Below are positions 1-6,164 of a DNA stretch of 9,763 bases, piece after piece. Every line of letters begins with the position of its first letter. Position 1 is the stretch's first letter. Below the pieces are notes generated by a model that saw nothing but the letters and a program-made list of their open reading frames with translations, had not been told where the DNA came from and searched no databases. Made by a program: the position numbers and the translations under genes. The DNA is from Rubrobacter sp. (lineage in GTDB: Bacteria; Actinomycetota; Rubrobacteria; Rubrobacterales; Rubrobacteraceae): the NCBI GenBank assembly GCA_016781725.1, contig JADDPU010000533.1, forward strand, positions 1 through 9,763, read 5' to 3'.

Positions 1-1
1 G

Positions 2-616
2 CGCGCCATGAGCCGGCGCAACGACGACCCCGAGGGGGCCTGCCGCCCCTACGACGAGGACCACAACGGCTTTCTGATCGGCGAGGGTTCCGCCGTGATG
101 ATCCTGGAGAGCGCAGACTCGGTGGACCGGCGCGGGGCCGAGCCCTACGCGAAGCTCACGGGCCTCGGGCGCACCACCGACGCCTACAACCTCACGGACC
201 CCGACCCGAAGGGCAGCGGCATCCTGCGCGCCATGCGGCTCGCGGTCGAGAGCTCGGGCCTGGACGGGGGCCGGATCGGCTACATAAGCCCCCACGGCAC
301 CGGGACCGTCGCGGGCGACGGCCCGGAGTCGCAGGCGATGGCCTCCATCAACCCGGGGGCGAAGGTCTCCGCCACGAAGTCCACCCTGGGCCACTCTTTG
401 GGCGCGAGCGGCGCCATCGAGACGGCGATCTGCGCCCTGGCCCTGAAGGAGAGGACCATACCCCCCATGAGGAACCTAACCAGGATCGCCGAAGGCTGCG
501 CCGATCTCGACTACGTAGTGGACGAGCCGTGCGAGGTGCCCGACCTCGAGGCAGCCCTCTGCGCCAACCTCGGGGTCGGCGGCCACAACGCGGCGGTAGT
601 CCTGGAGCGGGCCTGA
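2..616 (+). CDS. beta-ketoacyl-ACP synthase (FabF/KAS II type), C-terminal part, cut by window edge
   Basis: This is the C-terminal half of a condensing enzyme that adds malonyl-ACP-derived two-carbon units to an acyl chain in type II fatty acid synthesis in the cytoplasm. The frame is open to the left edge (first codons R-A before M-S-R-R), so the N-terminus and the active-site cysteine lie outside the window. Visible family marks are ACRPYDEDHNGF followed by GEG, the first catalytic histidine in SPHGTGT, the lysine and second histidine in TKSTLGH, and a glycine-rich end GVGGHN, where FabF usually has GFGGTN or GFGGHN. The stretch between HGTGT and TKS is a few residues shorter than in typical FabF, so a FabF paralogue or a specialised KAS is possible. 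No gene symbol is assigned for that reason. It ends 8 bases before the peroxiredoxin gene and probably shares its transcript. The fold call is secure, but the exact subtype is not. Confidence 0.88.
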   Translation, partial: RAMSRRNDDPEGACRPYDEDHNGFLIGEGSAVMILESADSVDRRGAEPYAKLTGLGRTTDAYNLTDPDPKGSGILRAMRLAVESSGLDGGRIGYISPHGTGTVAGDGPESQAMASINPGAKVSATKSTLGHSLGASGAIETAICALALKERTIPPMRNLTRIAEGCADLDYVVDEPCEVPDLEAALCANLGVGGHNAAVVLERA

Positions 617-624
617 GGAGCCGG

Positions 625-1197
625 ATGTCACCCGCGGAGAACCCGTACGAGATACCCGAGGGCATCCCCGCCCCGGTAGACGACGGGGCCTGCGACCATC
701 TGCCCGGGATACGGCTTCCGTCCGTGCCCCTCCGCTCCACTGCCGGTGGGCTCGTTGACCTCTCCGCGCTAGCAGGGACGACGGTGGTCTACTGCTACCC
801 GCTTACCGGGAGGCCCGGCCTCGCCCTCCCCGAGGGGTGGGACGAGATCCCCGGCGCCCGCGGGTGCACCCCCCAGTCGTGCGCCTTCAGGGACCATCAC
901 GCCGAGCTTCGAGCCCTGGGGGCGCGGGTCTTCGGGCTAAGTACCCAGAGCACCGGCTACCAGCGGGAGGCCGCCGAGCGGCTCCACCTCCCGTTCGCGC
1001 TGCTGAGCGACGAAGGGCTCCGGTTCGCGGGGGCGCTGGGACTCCCGACCTTCGAGGTGGACGGTATGACCCTCATAAAGCGGCTGACCCTCGTCGTCGA
1101 GAGTGGGAGGATCGAGGGTGTTCTCTACCCAGTCTTCCCGCCAGGCGAGAACGCCCAAAGAGTCGTCGAATGGCTCTCCGCGCGCGTGGCGAGCTAG
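625..1197 (+). CDS. peroxiredoxin, Bcp/AhpC-TSA family (redoxin domain)
   Basis: This is a 190-residue thiol peroxidase of the thioredoxin fold that reduces hydrogen peroxide or organic peroxides in the cytoplasm. The start is the ATG at 625, with GAGGAG just upstream (615-620) and inside the 8-base gap after the previous stop. The open frame extends further left, but only through the other gene. The pair Cys81 and Cys86 in GARGCTPQSC matches the peroxidatic and resolving cysteines of Bcp-like atypical 2-Cys enzymes. The usual Pro-x-x-x-Thr segment appears as CYPLTGRPG at about residues 57-65. It is separated from GCT by an extra loop containing PEGWDEIPGA, whereas in classical Bcp the two run together. 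The family feature LLSDE follows at about 127-131. It lies in a run with a KAS gene and larE. A role protecting thiol or iron-sulfur chemistry of its neighbour is only inference. Confidence 0.86.
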   Translation: MSPAENPYEIPEGIPAPVDDGACDHLPGIRLPSVPLRSTAGGLVDLSALAGTTVVYCYPLTGRPGLALPEGWDEIPGARGCTPQSCAFRDHHAELRALGARVFGLSTQSTGYQREAAERLHLPFALLSDEGLRFAGALGLPTFEVDGMTLIKRLTLVVESGRIEGVLYPVFPPGENAQRVVEWLSARVAS

Positions 1198-1210
1198 GGA
1201 GGATGCGCAG

Positions 1211-2071
1211 ATGAACCAGGCAGCTACCGACACCTTGCAGGGGAGGCTCGAAGAGCTCGAGGGGATTATCGCCCCACGGGGCAGCGCGCTCGTGGCCTTC
1301 TCAGGCGGCGTGGACTCCTCCCTGGCGCTCGCGGTGGCCGCGCGCGCGCTCCCCAAAGAGAGGGTGCTCGCAGTCACCTCCAACAACGAGACCTACCTGC
1401 CTTCTGAGCTGGATCTGGCGCGGAGTTTCGTCGAGTCGCTCGGGGTCGAACACCTCGTCGTGAACACGCGGGAGCTGGATAACCCGGACTACGCAAGCAA
1501 CCCCACCAACCGGTGCTACTTCTGCAAGAGCACGCTCTACTCGGACCTGGCGAAGCTGGCTAAAGAGAAAGGTTACGCGTGCGTGGTGGACGGGGCAAAC
1601 AAAGACGACGAGGGCGACTACAGGCCCGGTAGGAAAGCGGCGAAGGAGCTCGGGGTGGTCTCCGTGCTCTCCGAGGCCGGGGTGACCAAGGCCGAGGTGC
1701 GCGAGCTTGCCAAGTACCTGGGCCTCCCGACGTGGGACAAGCCGGCGCTCGCTTGCCTCTCCAGCCGGTTCCCTTACGGGCAGGAGATCACCCCGGAGAA
1801 GCTCTCCCAGGTCGCCCGGGCCGAGGAGTTCCTGCGCGGCGAGGGCTTCCGGCAGGTCCGGCTCAGGCACCACGGGGAGATAGCCCGCCTCGAGGTCGGA
1901 CCGGAGGAGCTGGAGCGGGCCTTCGCGATGCGCGAGGAGATCTCCGCCGAGCTCTTGGACGCGGGCTTTCTCTACGTCACCCTCGACCTGGCCGGCTACC
2001 GCCCCGGCAGCCTGAACGCAGCCCTGAAGCGGCCTGGCAAGAAGAAGTCCCTACCCCTCCTCTCGTCTTAG
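1211..2071 (+). CDS. larE: LarE-type ATP-dependent sulfur transferase (PP-loop pyrophosphatase)
   Basis: This is a 286-residue homologue of LarE, which adenylates and thiolates pyridinium-3,5-biscarboxylic acid mononucleotide to build the nickel-pincer cofactor of lactate racemase and related enzymes. The ATP-binding PP-loop SGGVDSS is at residues 31-37, with the family segments DGANKDDEGDYRPG at about 127-140 and CLSSRFPYG at 182-190. Cys182 matches the sulfur-donating cysteine of Lactobacillus plantarum LarE. This copy also has Cys102 and Cys105 in CYFC, a pair lacking in the L. plantarum protein. Three such cysteines are expected to hold a [4Fe-4S] cluster, as in the Thermotoga type, allowing repeated rather than sacrificial sulfur transfer. 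The ATG at 1211 has AGGGAGGA about 7 bases upstream. The frame is open further left only through the peroxiredoxin gene. Neither larB nor larC is in the window, so the final substrate is not proven. Confidence 0.88.
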   Translation: MNQAATDTLQGRLEELEGIIAPRGSALVAFSGGVDSSLALAVAARALPKERVLAVTSNNETYLPSELDLARSFVESLGVEHLVVNTRELDNPDYASNPTNRCYFCKSTLYSDLAKLAKEKGYACVVDGANKDDEGDYRPGRKAAKELGVVSVLSEAGVTKAEVRELAKYLGLPTWDKPALACLSSRFPYGQEITPEKLSQVARAEEFLRGEGFRQVRLRHHGEIARLEVGPEELERAFAMREEISAELLDAGFLYVTLDLAGYRPGSLNAALKRPGKKKSLPLLSS

Positions 2072-2074
2072 CCC

Positions 2075-2626
2075 TTGGAAGCCACGGTCGGGCCGCTCCT
2101 CCTGGTCACCCTCCTCGCCATGCTCGTAGGGCTCGCGGGAAGCGTCCTGCCCGGCCTCCCCGGCGTGACGCTTATCTTTCTGTCAGCGCTGGTCTACGCG
2201 TTCTCGACCGGCTTCGAGGTGGTCGGGGTGCCAGTCCTGCTGCTCCTCTTCCTCTTCGCCGCTGTCGCCTTCGTGGCGGACTTTGTCGCCACCTCGTACG
2301 GCGCCAGGCGCTTCGGGGCCAGCAACTGGGGGACGGTGGGCGGGGCTGTGGGCGGCCTCGTGGGCGCCCTGCTAGGGCTGCTCCTCGCGGGCGTAGGCTC
2401 CATGTTCGGCCTCATCTTCGGCACCATAGGCGGCGTATTCTTAGGCGAGTACCTCGGACGCCGCAGGCAAGGACCGGGCGAACAGGGTACCGCCGCCGGG
2501 GGCGACTGGCGCCGCACCTCGAGGGCCGCGGGCGGCGTCTTCGTCGGGTTCATAGCCTCCGCCGTCGCGCAGGGCCTACTCGGCCTGCTCAGCGTCGTGG
2601 TCTTTGTCCTCGCGCTCTTGTATTAG
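2075..2626 (+). CDS. DUF456 family integral membrane protein
   Basis: This is a 183-residue, very hydrophobic protein of unknown function that I recognise as DUF456. The family marks are the N-terminal helix with GLAGSVLPGLPG at about residues 19-30 and glycine-rich helices through the middle (GGAVGGLVGALLG and GTIGGVFLGEYLG). A short charged loop (GRRRQGPGEQ) at about 128-137 is followed by a last hydrophobic pair ending ALLY at the C-terminus. I count four to five membrane segments. The first codon is TTG at 2075, 3 bases after the larE stop, with no Shine-Dalgarno sequence in front of it. Translation is probably coupled to larE. The next in-frame candidate, the ATG at residue 16, would cut into the first helix, so TTG is preferred but not certain. 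It is the last gene of the run and faces the PAC2 gene tail to tail. Confidence 0.82.
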   Translation: MEATVGPLLLVTLLAMLVGLAGSVLPGLPGVTLIFLSALVYAFSTGFEVVGVPVLLLLFLFAAVAFVADFVATSYGARRFGASNWGTVGGAVGGLVGALLGLLLAGVGSMFGLIFGTIGGVFLGEYLGRRRQGPGEQGTAAGGDWRRTSRAAGGVFVGFIASAVAQGLLGLLSVVVFVLALLY

Positions 2627-2632
2627 AGGTTT

Positions 2633-2762
2633 CAGGCTACAGGTACCAGCCGTCAGGGAGCCGGCAGACGGCCGGCCACGCGCAGACTACGCACCCTGAT
2701 TTCATCGACCTTGGCTCAGGCGAACCAACCTCGTCCGCTGCACAACGGAAACCTGAAGCCTG
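2633..2762. repeat. imperfect inverted repeat flanking the convergent spacer
   Basis: The 140-base spacer between the converging DUF456 and PAC2 genes holds no ORF of note. Its ends carry an imperfect inverted repeat: CAGGCTACAGGTACC at 2633-2647 and GGAAACCTGAAGCCTG at 2747-2762, whose complement is CAGGCTTCAGGTTTCC. They agree except for one mismatch in the first twelve positions and an indel near the end. Inside lies a small GC hairpin, GCCGGC-AGACG-GCCGGC at 2660-2676, with no T-run after it. It could act as a two-way transcription stop or be a remnant of a small dispersed repeat. One copy cannot decide. Confidence 0.4.
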
Positions 2763-2766
2763 TAAT

Positions 2767-3651
2767 CTACTCCTCTTCGCGCCGCTGCTCGCGCAGGAAG
2801 CCTTCGAGTTCCTGGGCGAGGTCGTCGCCGGTGGGCAGGTCGCGCGCGCCCTGGGTTGTCTGGGAGTCGAAGCGATCCTCGAGCATCTGGACGTAGGAGG
2901 AGAGGTCGGAATCCTGGGAGACCGCTACGGAGACCTGCTCCTGGTAGGTCTGGGCCGTGCGTTCCAGGTCCGAGGTGTTTACGCTGGTCCCCAGCAGGGC
3001 TGAGAGCTTGTCGAGCAGGGCGAGGGCGGCGGGGGCCGAGGGCACGGCCGGCAGGTAGTGCGGCACAGAGGCCCAGAAGCTCACCGAGGGCAGGCCGCCT
3101 TCGGCGCAGATGCGGTGGAGTACCCCGGTGATGCCGGTGGGACCCTCGTAGCGCGAGGCCGAGAGCCCTAAAGACTCGACCAGGGCCGAATCCTGGGAGT
3201 TGGCGGCCACCGAGACCGGGCGCGAGTGGGGTACGTCGGCGAGCAGGGCCCCCATCGTCACCACCATCTCCACTTTCAACTCCTTGGCCAGCTCGACCAC
3301 GGCCGCCGAGAAGGAGCGCCACCGGAAGTTCGGCTCGGGCCCGGTGAGCAGGATACCCCCCCGACCGCCGGCTGCCTCCACGCTTGGCTCGGTAGCCCAC
3401 AGGAGGTTCTCGGGCCACTCGACCTTGCGGGTCACGCCGTCGACTAGCTTGATCTGGGGCCGCGTGGTCTGGAAGTCGAAGAACTCCTCGCCGTCGAAGG
3501 CCCCGAAACGCCTGGCTCCCCAGGAGTTCAGGACGGTGTCGACAGCGACGCTGGCCGCGTCCGCTGCGTCGTTCCAACCCGTGAACCCCGCGATCAGGAT
3601 CGGGCGCTCCAGCTCCGGTCGCCACTCCAGGTTGATGTACTTGTTGTCCAT
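2767..3651 (-). CDS. PAC2 family protein
   Basis: This is a 294-residue protein of the PAC2 family, named after eukaryotic and archaeal proteasome-assembly chaperones and common in actinobacteria, where its function is not established. The recognised features are the opening strand RPILIAGFTGWNDAADAAS (about residues 15-33), FDFQTTRP (about 58-65) followed by a basic stretch, LLTGPEPNFRWRSF near 100-113, MGALLADVPHSRPV near 132-145, and the conserved GPTGITGVLH near 169-178. The last 60 residues are charged and helical and end in a run of Arg and Glu. The start ATG at 3649-3651 is the first residue of a well-formed domain, although no clear Shine-Dalgarno sequence precedes it. It lies 50 bases downstream of the sugar dehydrogenase on the same strand and may be read with it. 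The family call is strong, but the link to a proteasome here is inference. Confidence 0.88.
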   Translation of the reverse strand: MDNKYINLEWRPELERPILIAGFTGWNDAADAASVAVDTVLNSWGARRFGAFDGEEFFDFQTTRPQIKLVDGVTRKVEWPENLLWATEPSVEAAGGRGGILLTGPEPNFRWRSFSAAVVELAKELKVEMVVTMGALLADVPHSRPVSVAANSQDSALVESLGLSASRYEGPTGITGVLHRICAEGGLPSVSFWASVPHYLPAVPSAPAALALLDKLSALLGTSVNTSDLERTAQTYQEQVSVAVSQDSDLSSYVQMLEDRFDSQTTQGARDLPTGDDLAQELEGFLREQRREEE

Positions 3652-3669
3652 AGGGGCTAGCTTATCACG

Positions 3670-3685
3670 CCCCGGCCCGTCGGGG
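3670..3685 (-). terminator. weak hairpin between sugar dehydrogenase and PAC2 genes
   Basis: A five-pair GC stem (CCCCG at 3670-3674, CGGGG at 3681-3685, six-base loop) sits 16 bases past the stop of the sugar dehydrogenase. No T-run follows on the minus strand, so it is at best a weak or attenuating terminator, and read-through into the PAC2 gene is likely. Confidence 0.25.
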
Positions 3686-3701
3686 ACCGGTAGCAGGCTT
3701 A

Positions 3702-4898
3702 TCAGCCGGGGTGCTGAATCCTCCAGACCTCCCCGTTGCCCCGGTCGAGGTAGAAGAGGGCGCCGCCGCGGCTCACCTTCAGGTCAACCGGCCGCTCCAG
3801 GCCCGTGGCGAAGCCGGAGGCGGTGTCCGTGGCGCTATCGTACCGGCGGATCCAGCCACCGCAGAAGTCGGCGAAGAAATAGTCACCAACGTATCCGGCG
3901 GGGAACTGTACGTTTCGTGGATTGTAGAAAGCCCCGCCGGTGATCGCGCACCCGGTCGTGTTCGGGCTGCCTTCGTGCTGGTAGGCGAAGATTGGTTGCG
4001 TGAAGGCGGGTTTCGACTCGGGGCCCTCCTCGCGAGGCCAACCGTAGTTGGCGCCTTTGGCTCCGCGGTTGATCTCCTCCCAGGTATTGGCGCCCACGTC
4101 GTTGATGTGGATGCGGCCGGTGCCCGGCTGAACCGCGAAGCTGTAGGGGTTGCGCAGCCCTCGCGCCCAGATGGCCTTGTTCTTGCCTACCACGTTGTCG
4201 TTGGCAAAGTACGGGTTATCCCTCGGGATCGTCCCGTCCTTGTTGATCCTGAGCATCTTTCCGAGGAGGTTGCTCAGACTTTGGGCGTTGTCCGGGTTGG
4301 CGTTCTCGCCGACCGCCACGTAGAGTTTGCCGTCCTGGCCGAAGTGGATCGCCCCCCCATTGTGGTTGGTCTGGCTGCTCAGGTTGTCGAGACGCAGGAT
4401 GAGTCGCCCGCTGTCGGGGAGGAGGCGGTCGCCGCTGCTGGTAAACCTGACGACGCGGTTGTGGACCGGCTCCGTGGCCGTCGCCTTCATGGTGTAGTAG
4501 AGGTAGACGTACCCGTTCCGGGAGAAGTCCGGGTCGAACGCGATGCCCAACAACCCGCGTTCGCCGGTCGCGTCTATCCTGCCGGAGAGATCCAGGGCCG
4601 GCGTGGCCAACAGCTTCCCTGCCTTGACTACCCGCAGCTTACCCGCCTGCTCGGCGACGAAGATCCTTCTTCCGTCGGGGGCGAACTCCATGGTCGTCGG
4701 GCTCTCCAGGCCGGTCGCGACCCGCGCCTGGGTGAACCCGGCGGGCAACTGGGCCACCCCCGAAGCGGCCCCGCCAACGAGCAGCAGGGCGCAGAGACCC
4801 AGGGCGAGACCGAGCAACACGAGTAGTCCGCGCGCCCCACGCTTACCAAACCCGTACTCCGAGCCTACGGTATCGACCGGCCGAGCCGCTGGTTGCAT
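3702..4898 (-). CDS. exported PQQ-type sugar dehydrogenase (glucose/sorbosone dehydrogenase family)
   Basis: This is a 398-residue six-bladed beta-propeller protein of the soluble aldose sugar dehydrogenase family, which oxidises sugars with PQQ outside the cytoplasm. A basic stretch (KRGARG, 19-24) and a hydrophobic core (25-43) end in GVA-QLPAGF, a likely signal peptidase site near residue 49. The cysteine in LGLC does not fit a lipobox. Family marks are GERGLLGIAFDPDF at 112-125, NHNGG with candidate catalytic His179, AVGEN at 195-199, LRNP with candidate PQQ-contacting Arg248, NDVGANTWEEIN, and GANYGWP. The ATG at 4898 is chosen because GGGAGAGAAGG lies just before it. An upstream in-frame ATG at 4970 lacks such a site and would add 24 non-conserved residues. 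The gene is preceded by a promoter candidate, so it is likely transcribed separately from aat. Dependence on PQQ is from family knowledge; no PQQ synthesis genes are visible. Confidence 0.9.
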   Translation of the reverse strand: MQPAARPVDTVGSEYGFGKRGARGLLVLLGLALGLCALLLVGGAASGVAQLPAGFTQARVATGLESPTTMEFAPDGRRIFVAEQAGKLRVVKAGKLLATPALDLSGRIDATGERGLLGIAFDPDFSRNGYVYLYYTMKATATEPVHNRVVRFTSSGDRLLPDSGRLILRLDNLSSQTNHNGGAIHFGQDGKLYVAVGENANPDNAQSLSNLLGKMLRINKDGTIPRDNPYFANDNVVGKNKAIWARGLRNPYSFAVQPGTGRIHINDVGANTWEEINRGAKGANYGWPREEGPESKPAFTQPIFAYQHEGSPNTTGCAITGGAFYNPRNVQFPAGYVGDYFFADFCGGWIRRYDSATDTASGFATGLERPVDLKVSRGGALFYLDRGNGEVWRIQHPG

Positions 4899-4941
4899 GA
4901 CCTTCTCTCCCGAGATGTGGTTACAGGTGTGCTTTCCAGCA

Positions 4942-4970
4942 CGTATAACAGGCTTGAGGACACAGCGCAA
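4942..4970 (-). promoter_or_regulatory. candidate sigma-70-type promoter of the sugar dehydrogenase gene
   Basis: On the minus strand, TTGCGC (4970-4965) and TATACG (4947-4942) are 17 bases apart. This gives a transcript start near 4935 and a leader of about 37 bases that includes the strong ribosome binding site. The -10 element matches four of six consensus bases and the -35 matches three. A small hairpin with a GGAA loop (GTGCT and AGCAC, 4929-4942) overlaps the expected start and could influence expression. Confidence 0.4.
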
Positions 4971-4987
4971 CGTGCCCTCGCGCGGGG

Positions 4988-5003
4988 CGTGCGCCAGCGC
5001 ACG
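4988..5003 (-). terminator. hairpin after aat
   Basis: A perfect six-pair stem CGTGCG-CTGG-CGCACG (read on the minus strand) begins 16 bases after the aat stop codon. No T-run follows, so it is a possible factor-assisted stop between aat and the promoter of the sugar dehydrogenase. The rest of the 121-base spacer holds that promoter and its leader. Confidence 0.35.
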
Positions 5004-5019
5004 TCTCCCACTACCCCTC

Positions 5020-5592
5020 TCAAACGAAGGTCCGGTCGAGCCTCAGGGCGCTCTCCAGGCGCTTGAGGTACTCGGCCTCGGGAATCTCCTTGGCCCCGAG
5101 GCGGCCGAGGTGGTCGTTGTGTATCTGGCAGTCGAGCAGAGTGAATCCCCGCTCCTTCAGGCGCCCGACCAGGTGAACCAGGCAGACCTTCGAGGCGTCC
5201 CTCATGCGGCTGAACATCGACTCGCCCATAAACGCGCCACCCAAAGAGACACCGTAGAGCCCGCCGACCAGCTCGTCCCCCCGGTAAGCCTCGACGCTGT
5301 GGGCCTTGCCGGCGCGGTGCAGCCGCACGTAAGCCCTGACGATCTCGGCGCTGATCCAGGTCTCCTCCCTATCTGCGCAAGCCCGCACTACCCCCTCGAA
5401 GTCCTCGTCCACGCGCACCTCGTAGGTTCCTTTCCGGATCACCCGCCCGAGCGACCTCGAGACGTGCAGATCCTGGAATTCGAGCACGCTTCGGGGGTCA
5501 CAGCGGTAGAACTCGATGCGCCCGTAGCCGTCGGCCATCGGGAAAGCGCCGGCCCGGTAACAGGCTTCGAGAATCTCCGGCGTCAACTCCAT
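5020..5592 (-). CDS. aat: leucyl/phenylalanyl-tRNA--protein transferase
   Basis: This enzyme transfers Leu or Phe from aminoacyl-tRNA to the N-terminal Arg or Lys of proteins, creating an N-degron read by ClpS/ClpAP-type proteases in the cytoplasm. The 190-residue length is close to the compact core of the family. Motifs in order are GAFPM at 15-19, CDPR at 31-34 (WWSPDPR-like region), HVSRSL at 43-48, TWIS at 78-81, HSVE at 98-101, LVGGLYGV at 108-115, GESMFSR at 123-129, ASKV, and LLDCQ at 152-156. Glu124, Asp154 and Gln156 are spaced exactly like the important Glu156, Asp186 and Gln188 of the E. coli enzyme. The ATG at 5590-5592 is the family-like start, with only a weak AGGT in front. It stands alone on the minus strand, divergent from the small membrane protein gene and separated from the sugar dehydrogenase by a hairpin and a promoter candidate. 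Confidence 0.95.
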   Translation of the reverse strand: MELTPEILEACYRAGAFPMADGYGRIEFYRCDPRSVLEFQDLHVSRSLGRVIRKGTYEVRVDEDFEGVVRACADREETWISAEIVRAYVRLHRAGKAHSVEAYRGDELVGGLYGVSLGGAFMGESMFSRMRDASKVCLVHLVGRLKERGFTLLDCQIHNDHLGRLGAKEIPEAEYLKRLESALRLDRTFV

Positions 5593-5779
5593 GGACCTAT
5601 GGTACAGCCGCCAGAGATCGGATTTCAGCCCCAGGGGACCCCGGCGCCCGAGAATGGAGGGGCCGCGAGCATCGAACCCCCTGCCCAGAACTCGGCCAGA
5701 ACCCGAGAGAGCAGGGCCCGGGTAACCCGTCGGCTTCTTGGGCCGACCGGTGAGGGTGGCGGCGGGGGAGTCTGCTCGG
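5593..5779. other. divergent spacer between aat and the small membrane protein gene
   Basis: This stretch is part of a 259-base divergent spacer. I find no ORF with coding character, no tRNA and no clear promoter hexamers. A short perfect stem, GTCGGC and GCCGAC with a seven-base loop (5729-5747), is the only structure I would note. It presumably contains the aat promoter, which I cannot place. Confidence 0.4.
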
Positions 5780-5820
5780 CGGTAGGATACGGATCTGGAC
5801 CGGGAACGGGTGTCCTACGG
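5780..5820 (+). promoter_or_regulatory. possible leader hairpin upstream of the 73-residue membrane protein
   Basis: CGGTAGGATAC (5780-5790) can pair with GTGTCCTACGG (5810-5820). There is one mismatch and one G-U pair in eleven positions. Inside the loop a small CCG-GGAA-CGG hairpin (5800-5809) carries a GNRA-type tetraloop. The structure ends 16 bases before the AGGAGG at 5838-5843. It could be a structured 5' leader or an operator. No transcript start is known, so it is tentative. Confidence 0.3.
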
Positions 5821-5851
5821 TCGAGTACCGGAAAGGATAGGAGGCAAAGAG

Positions 5852-6073
5852 TTGAGCAAGAGCGCGCAGAAGCGGATCGTCGTGGTGCTCTCCACGGCGC
5901 TGGCGGCGTGGACGGCGACGAGGATCGCGGGTTCGTTCTTGAACGAACCGGAGGAGCGCGGCGTACAGGACGACGTGAAGGAAGCCCTGTTGCAGGGTAC
6001 GTTCTCGGTAGCCTTCACCCTTCTGTCCTCCTGGGTCATCCGCAATGTCCTGAGCAAGCGCTGGGACGCCTGA
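5852..6073 (+). CDS. small two-helix membrane protein, unknown function
   Basis: This is a 73-residue protein I do not recognise. Residues 8-26 (IVVVLSTALAAWTATRIAG) and about 47-66 (GTFSVAFTLLSSWVIRNVL) are hydrophobic enough for two membrane helices. They are joined by an acidic loop (NEPEERGVQDDVKE). The basic ends MSKSAQKR and SKRWDA suggest that both termini face the cytoplasm. The TTG at 5852 is chosen because a near-perfect AGGAGG (5838-5843) lies 8 bases upstream. An in-frame GTG at 5810 has no such site and lies in the hairpin described above. The gene is transcribed alone, divergent from aat and convergent with the DUF1232 gene, and a hairpin follows it. The strong ribosome binding site and sensible topology argue that it is real. 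No function can be given. Confidence 0.68.
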   Translation: MSKSAQKRIVVVLSTALAAWTATRIAGSFLNEPEERGVQDDVKEALLQGTFSVAFTLLSSWVIRNVLSKRWDA

Positions 6074-6110
6074 TCCCCTAGCGCCCCGACACGGTATGGG
6101 GACCTCCATC

Positions 6111-6137
6111 GCCGTTCCCTCAACGGCCTGCGATTTT
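6111..6137 (+). terminator. hairpin terminator candidate in the convergent spacer
   Basis: A perfect stem GCCGTT-CCCTC-AACGGC (6111-6127) is followed after six bases by TTTT (6134-6137). It lies 38 bases past the stop of the small membrane protein. A palindrome GGCCCGGGCC (6152-6161) just past the DUF1232 stop may serve the opposite strand. Confidence 0.45.
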
Positions 6138-6164
6138 GCGGACTTCGCGCAGGCCCGGGCCCTC

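Noticed and set aside
1732..3003. Plus-strand open frame of 423 codons crossing larE, the DUF456 gene and the PAC2 gene
   Set aside because: It is arginine- and proline-rich and runs through three well-supported genes and a convergent spacer, so it is a frame shadow.
4780..4800. Possible lipobox (LGLC) in the sugar dehydrogenase signal sequence
   Set aside because: The residue before Cys is Leu, where Gly, Ala or Ser is needed, and the Cys is inside the hydrophobic core. A normal signal peptidase I site at GVA-QL is better.
3711..4826. Plus-strand open frame of 371 codons
   Set aside because: It is antisense to the sugar dehydrogenase over its full length, rich in Val, Glu and Arg, and without domain features.
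5655..5700. GTTCGA-like word on the minus strand suggesting a tRNA T-arm
   Set aside because: The flanking bases do not pair into a T-stem and I find no acceptor stem or anticodon arm, so no tRNA is called.
4543..6081. Plus-strand open frame of 512 codons
   Set aside because: It lies opposite the sugar dehydrogenase start and the whole aat gene, both with clear family motifs. Its translation has no recognisable domain and looks like the antisense shadow that GC-rich genes produce.
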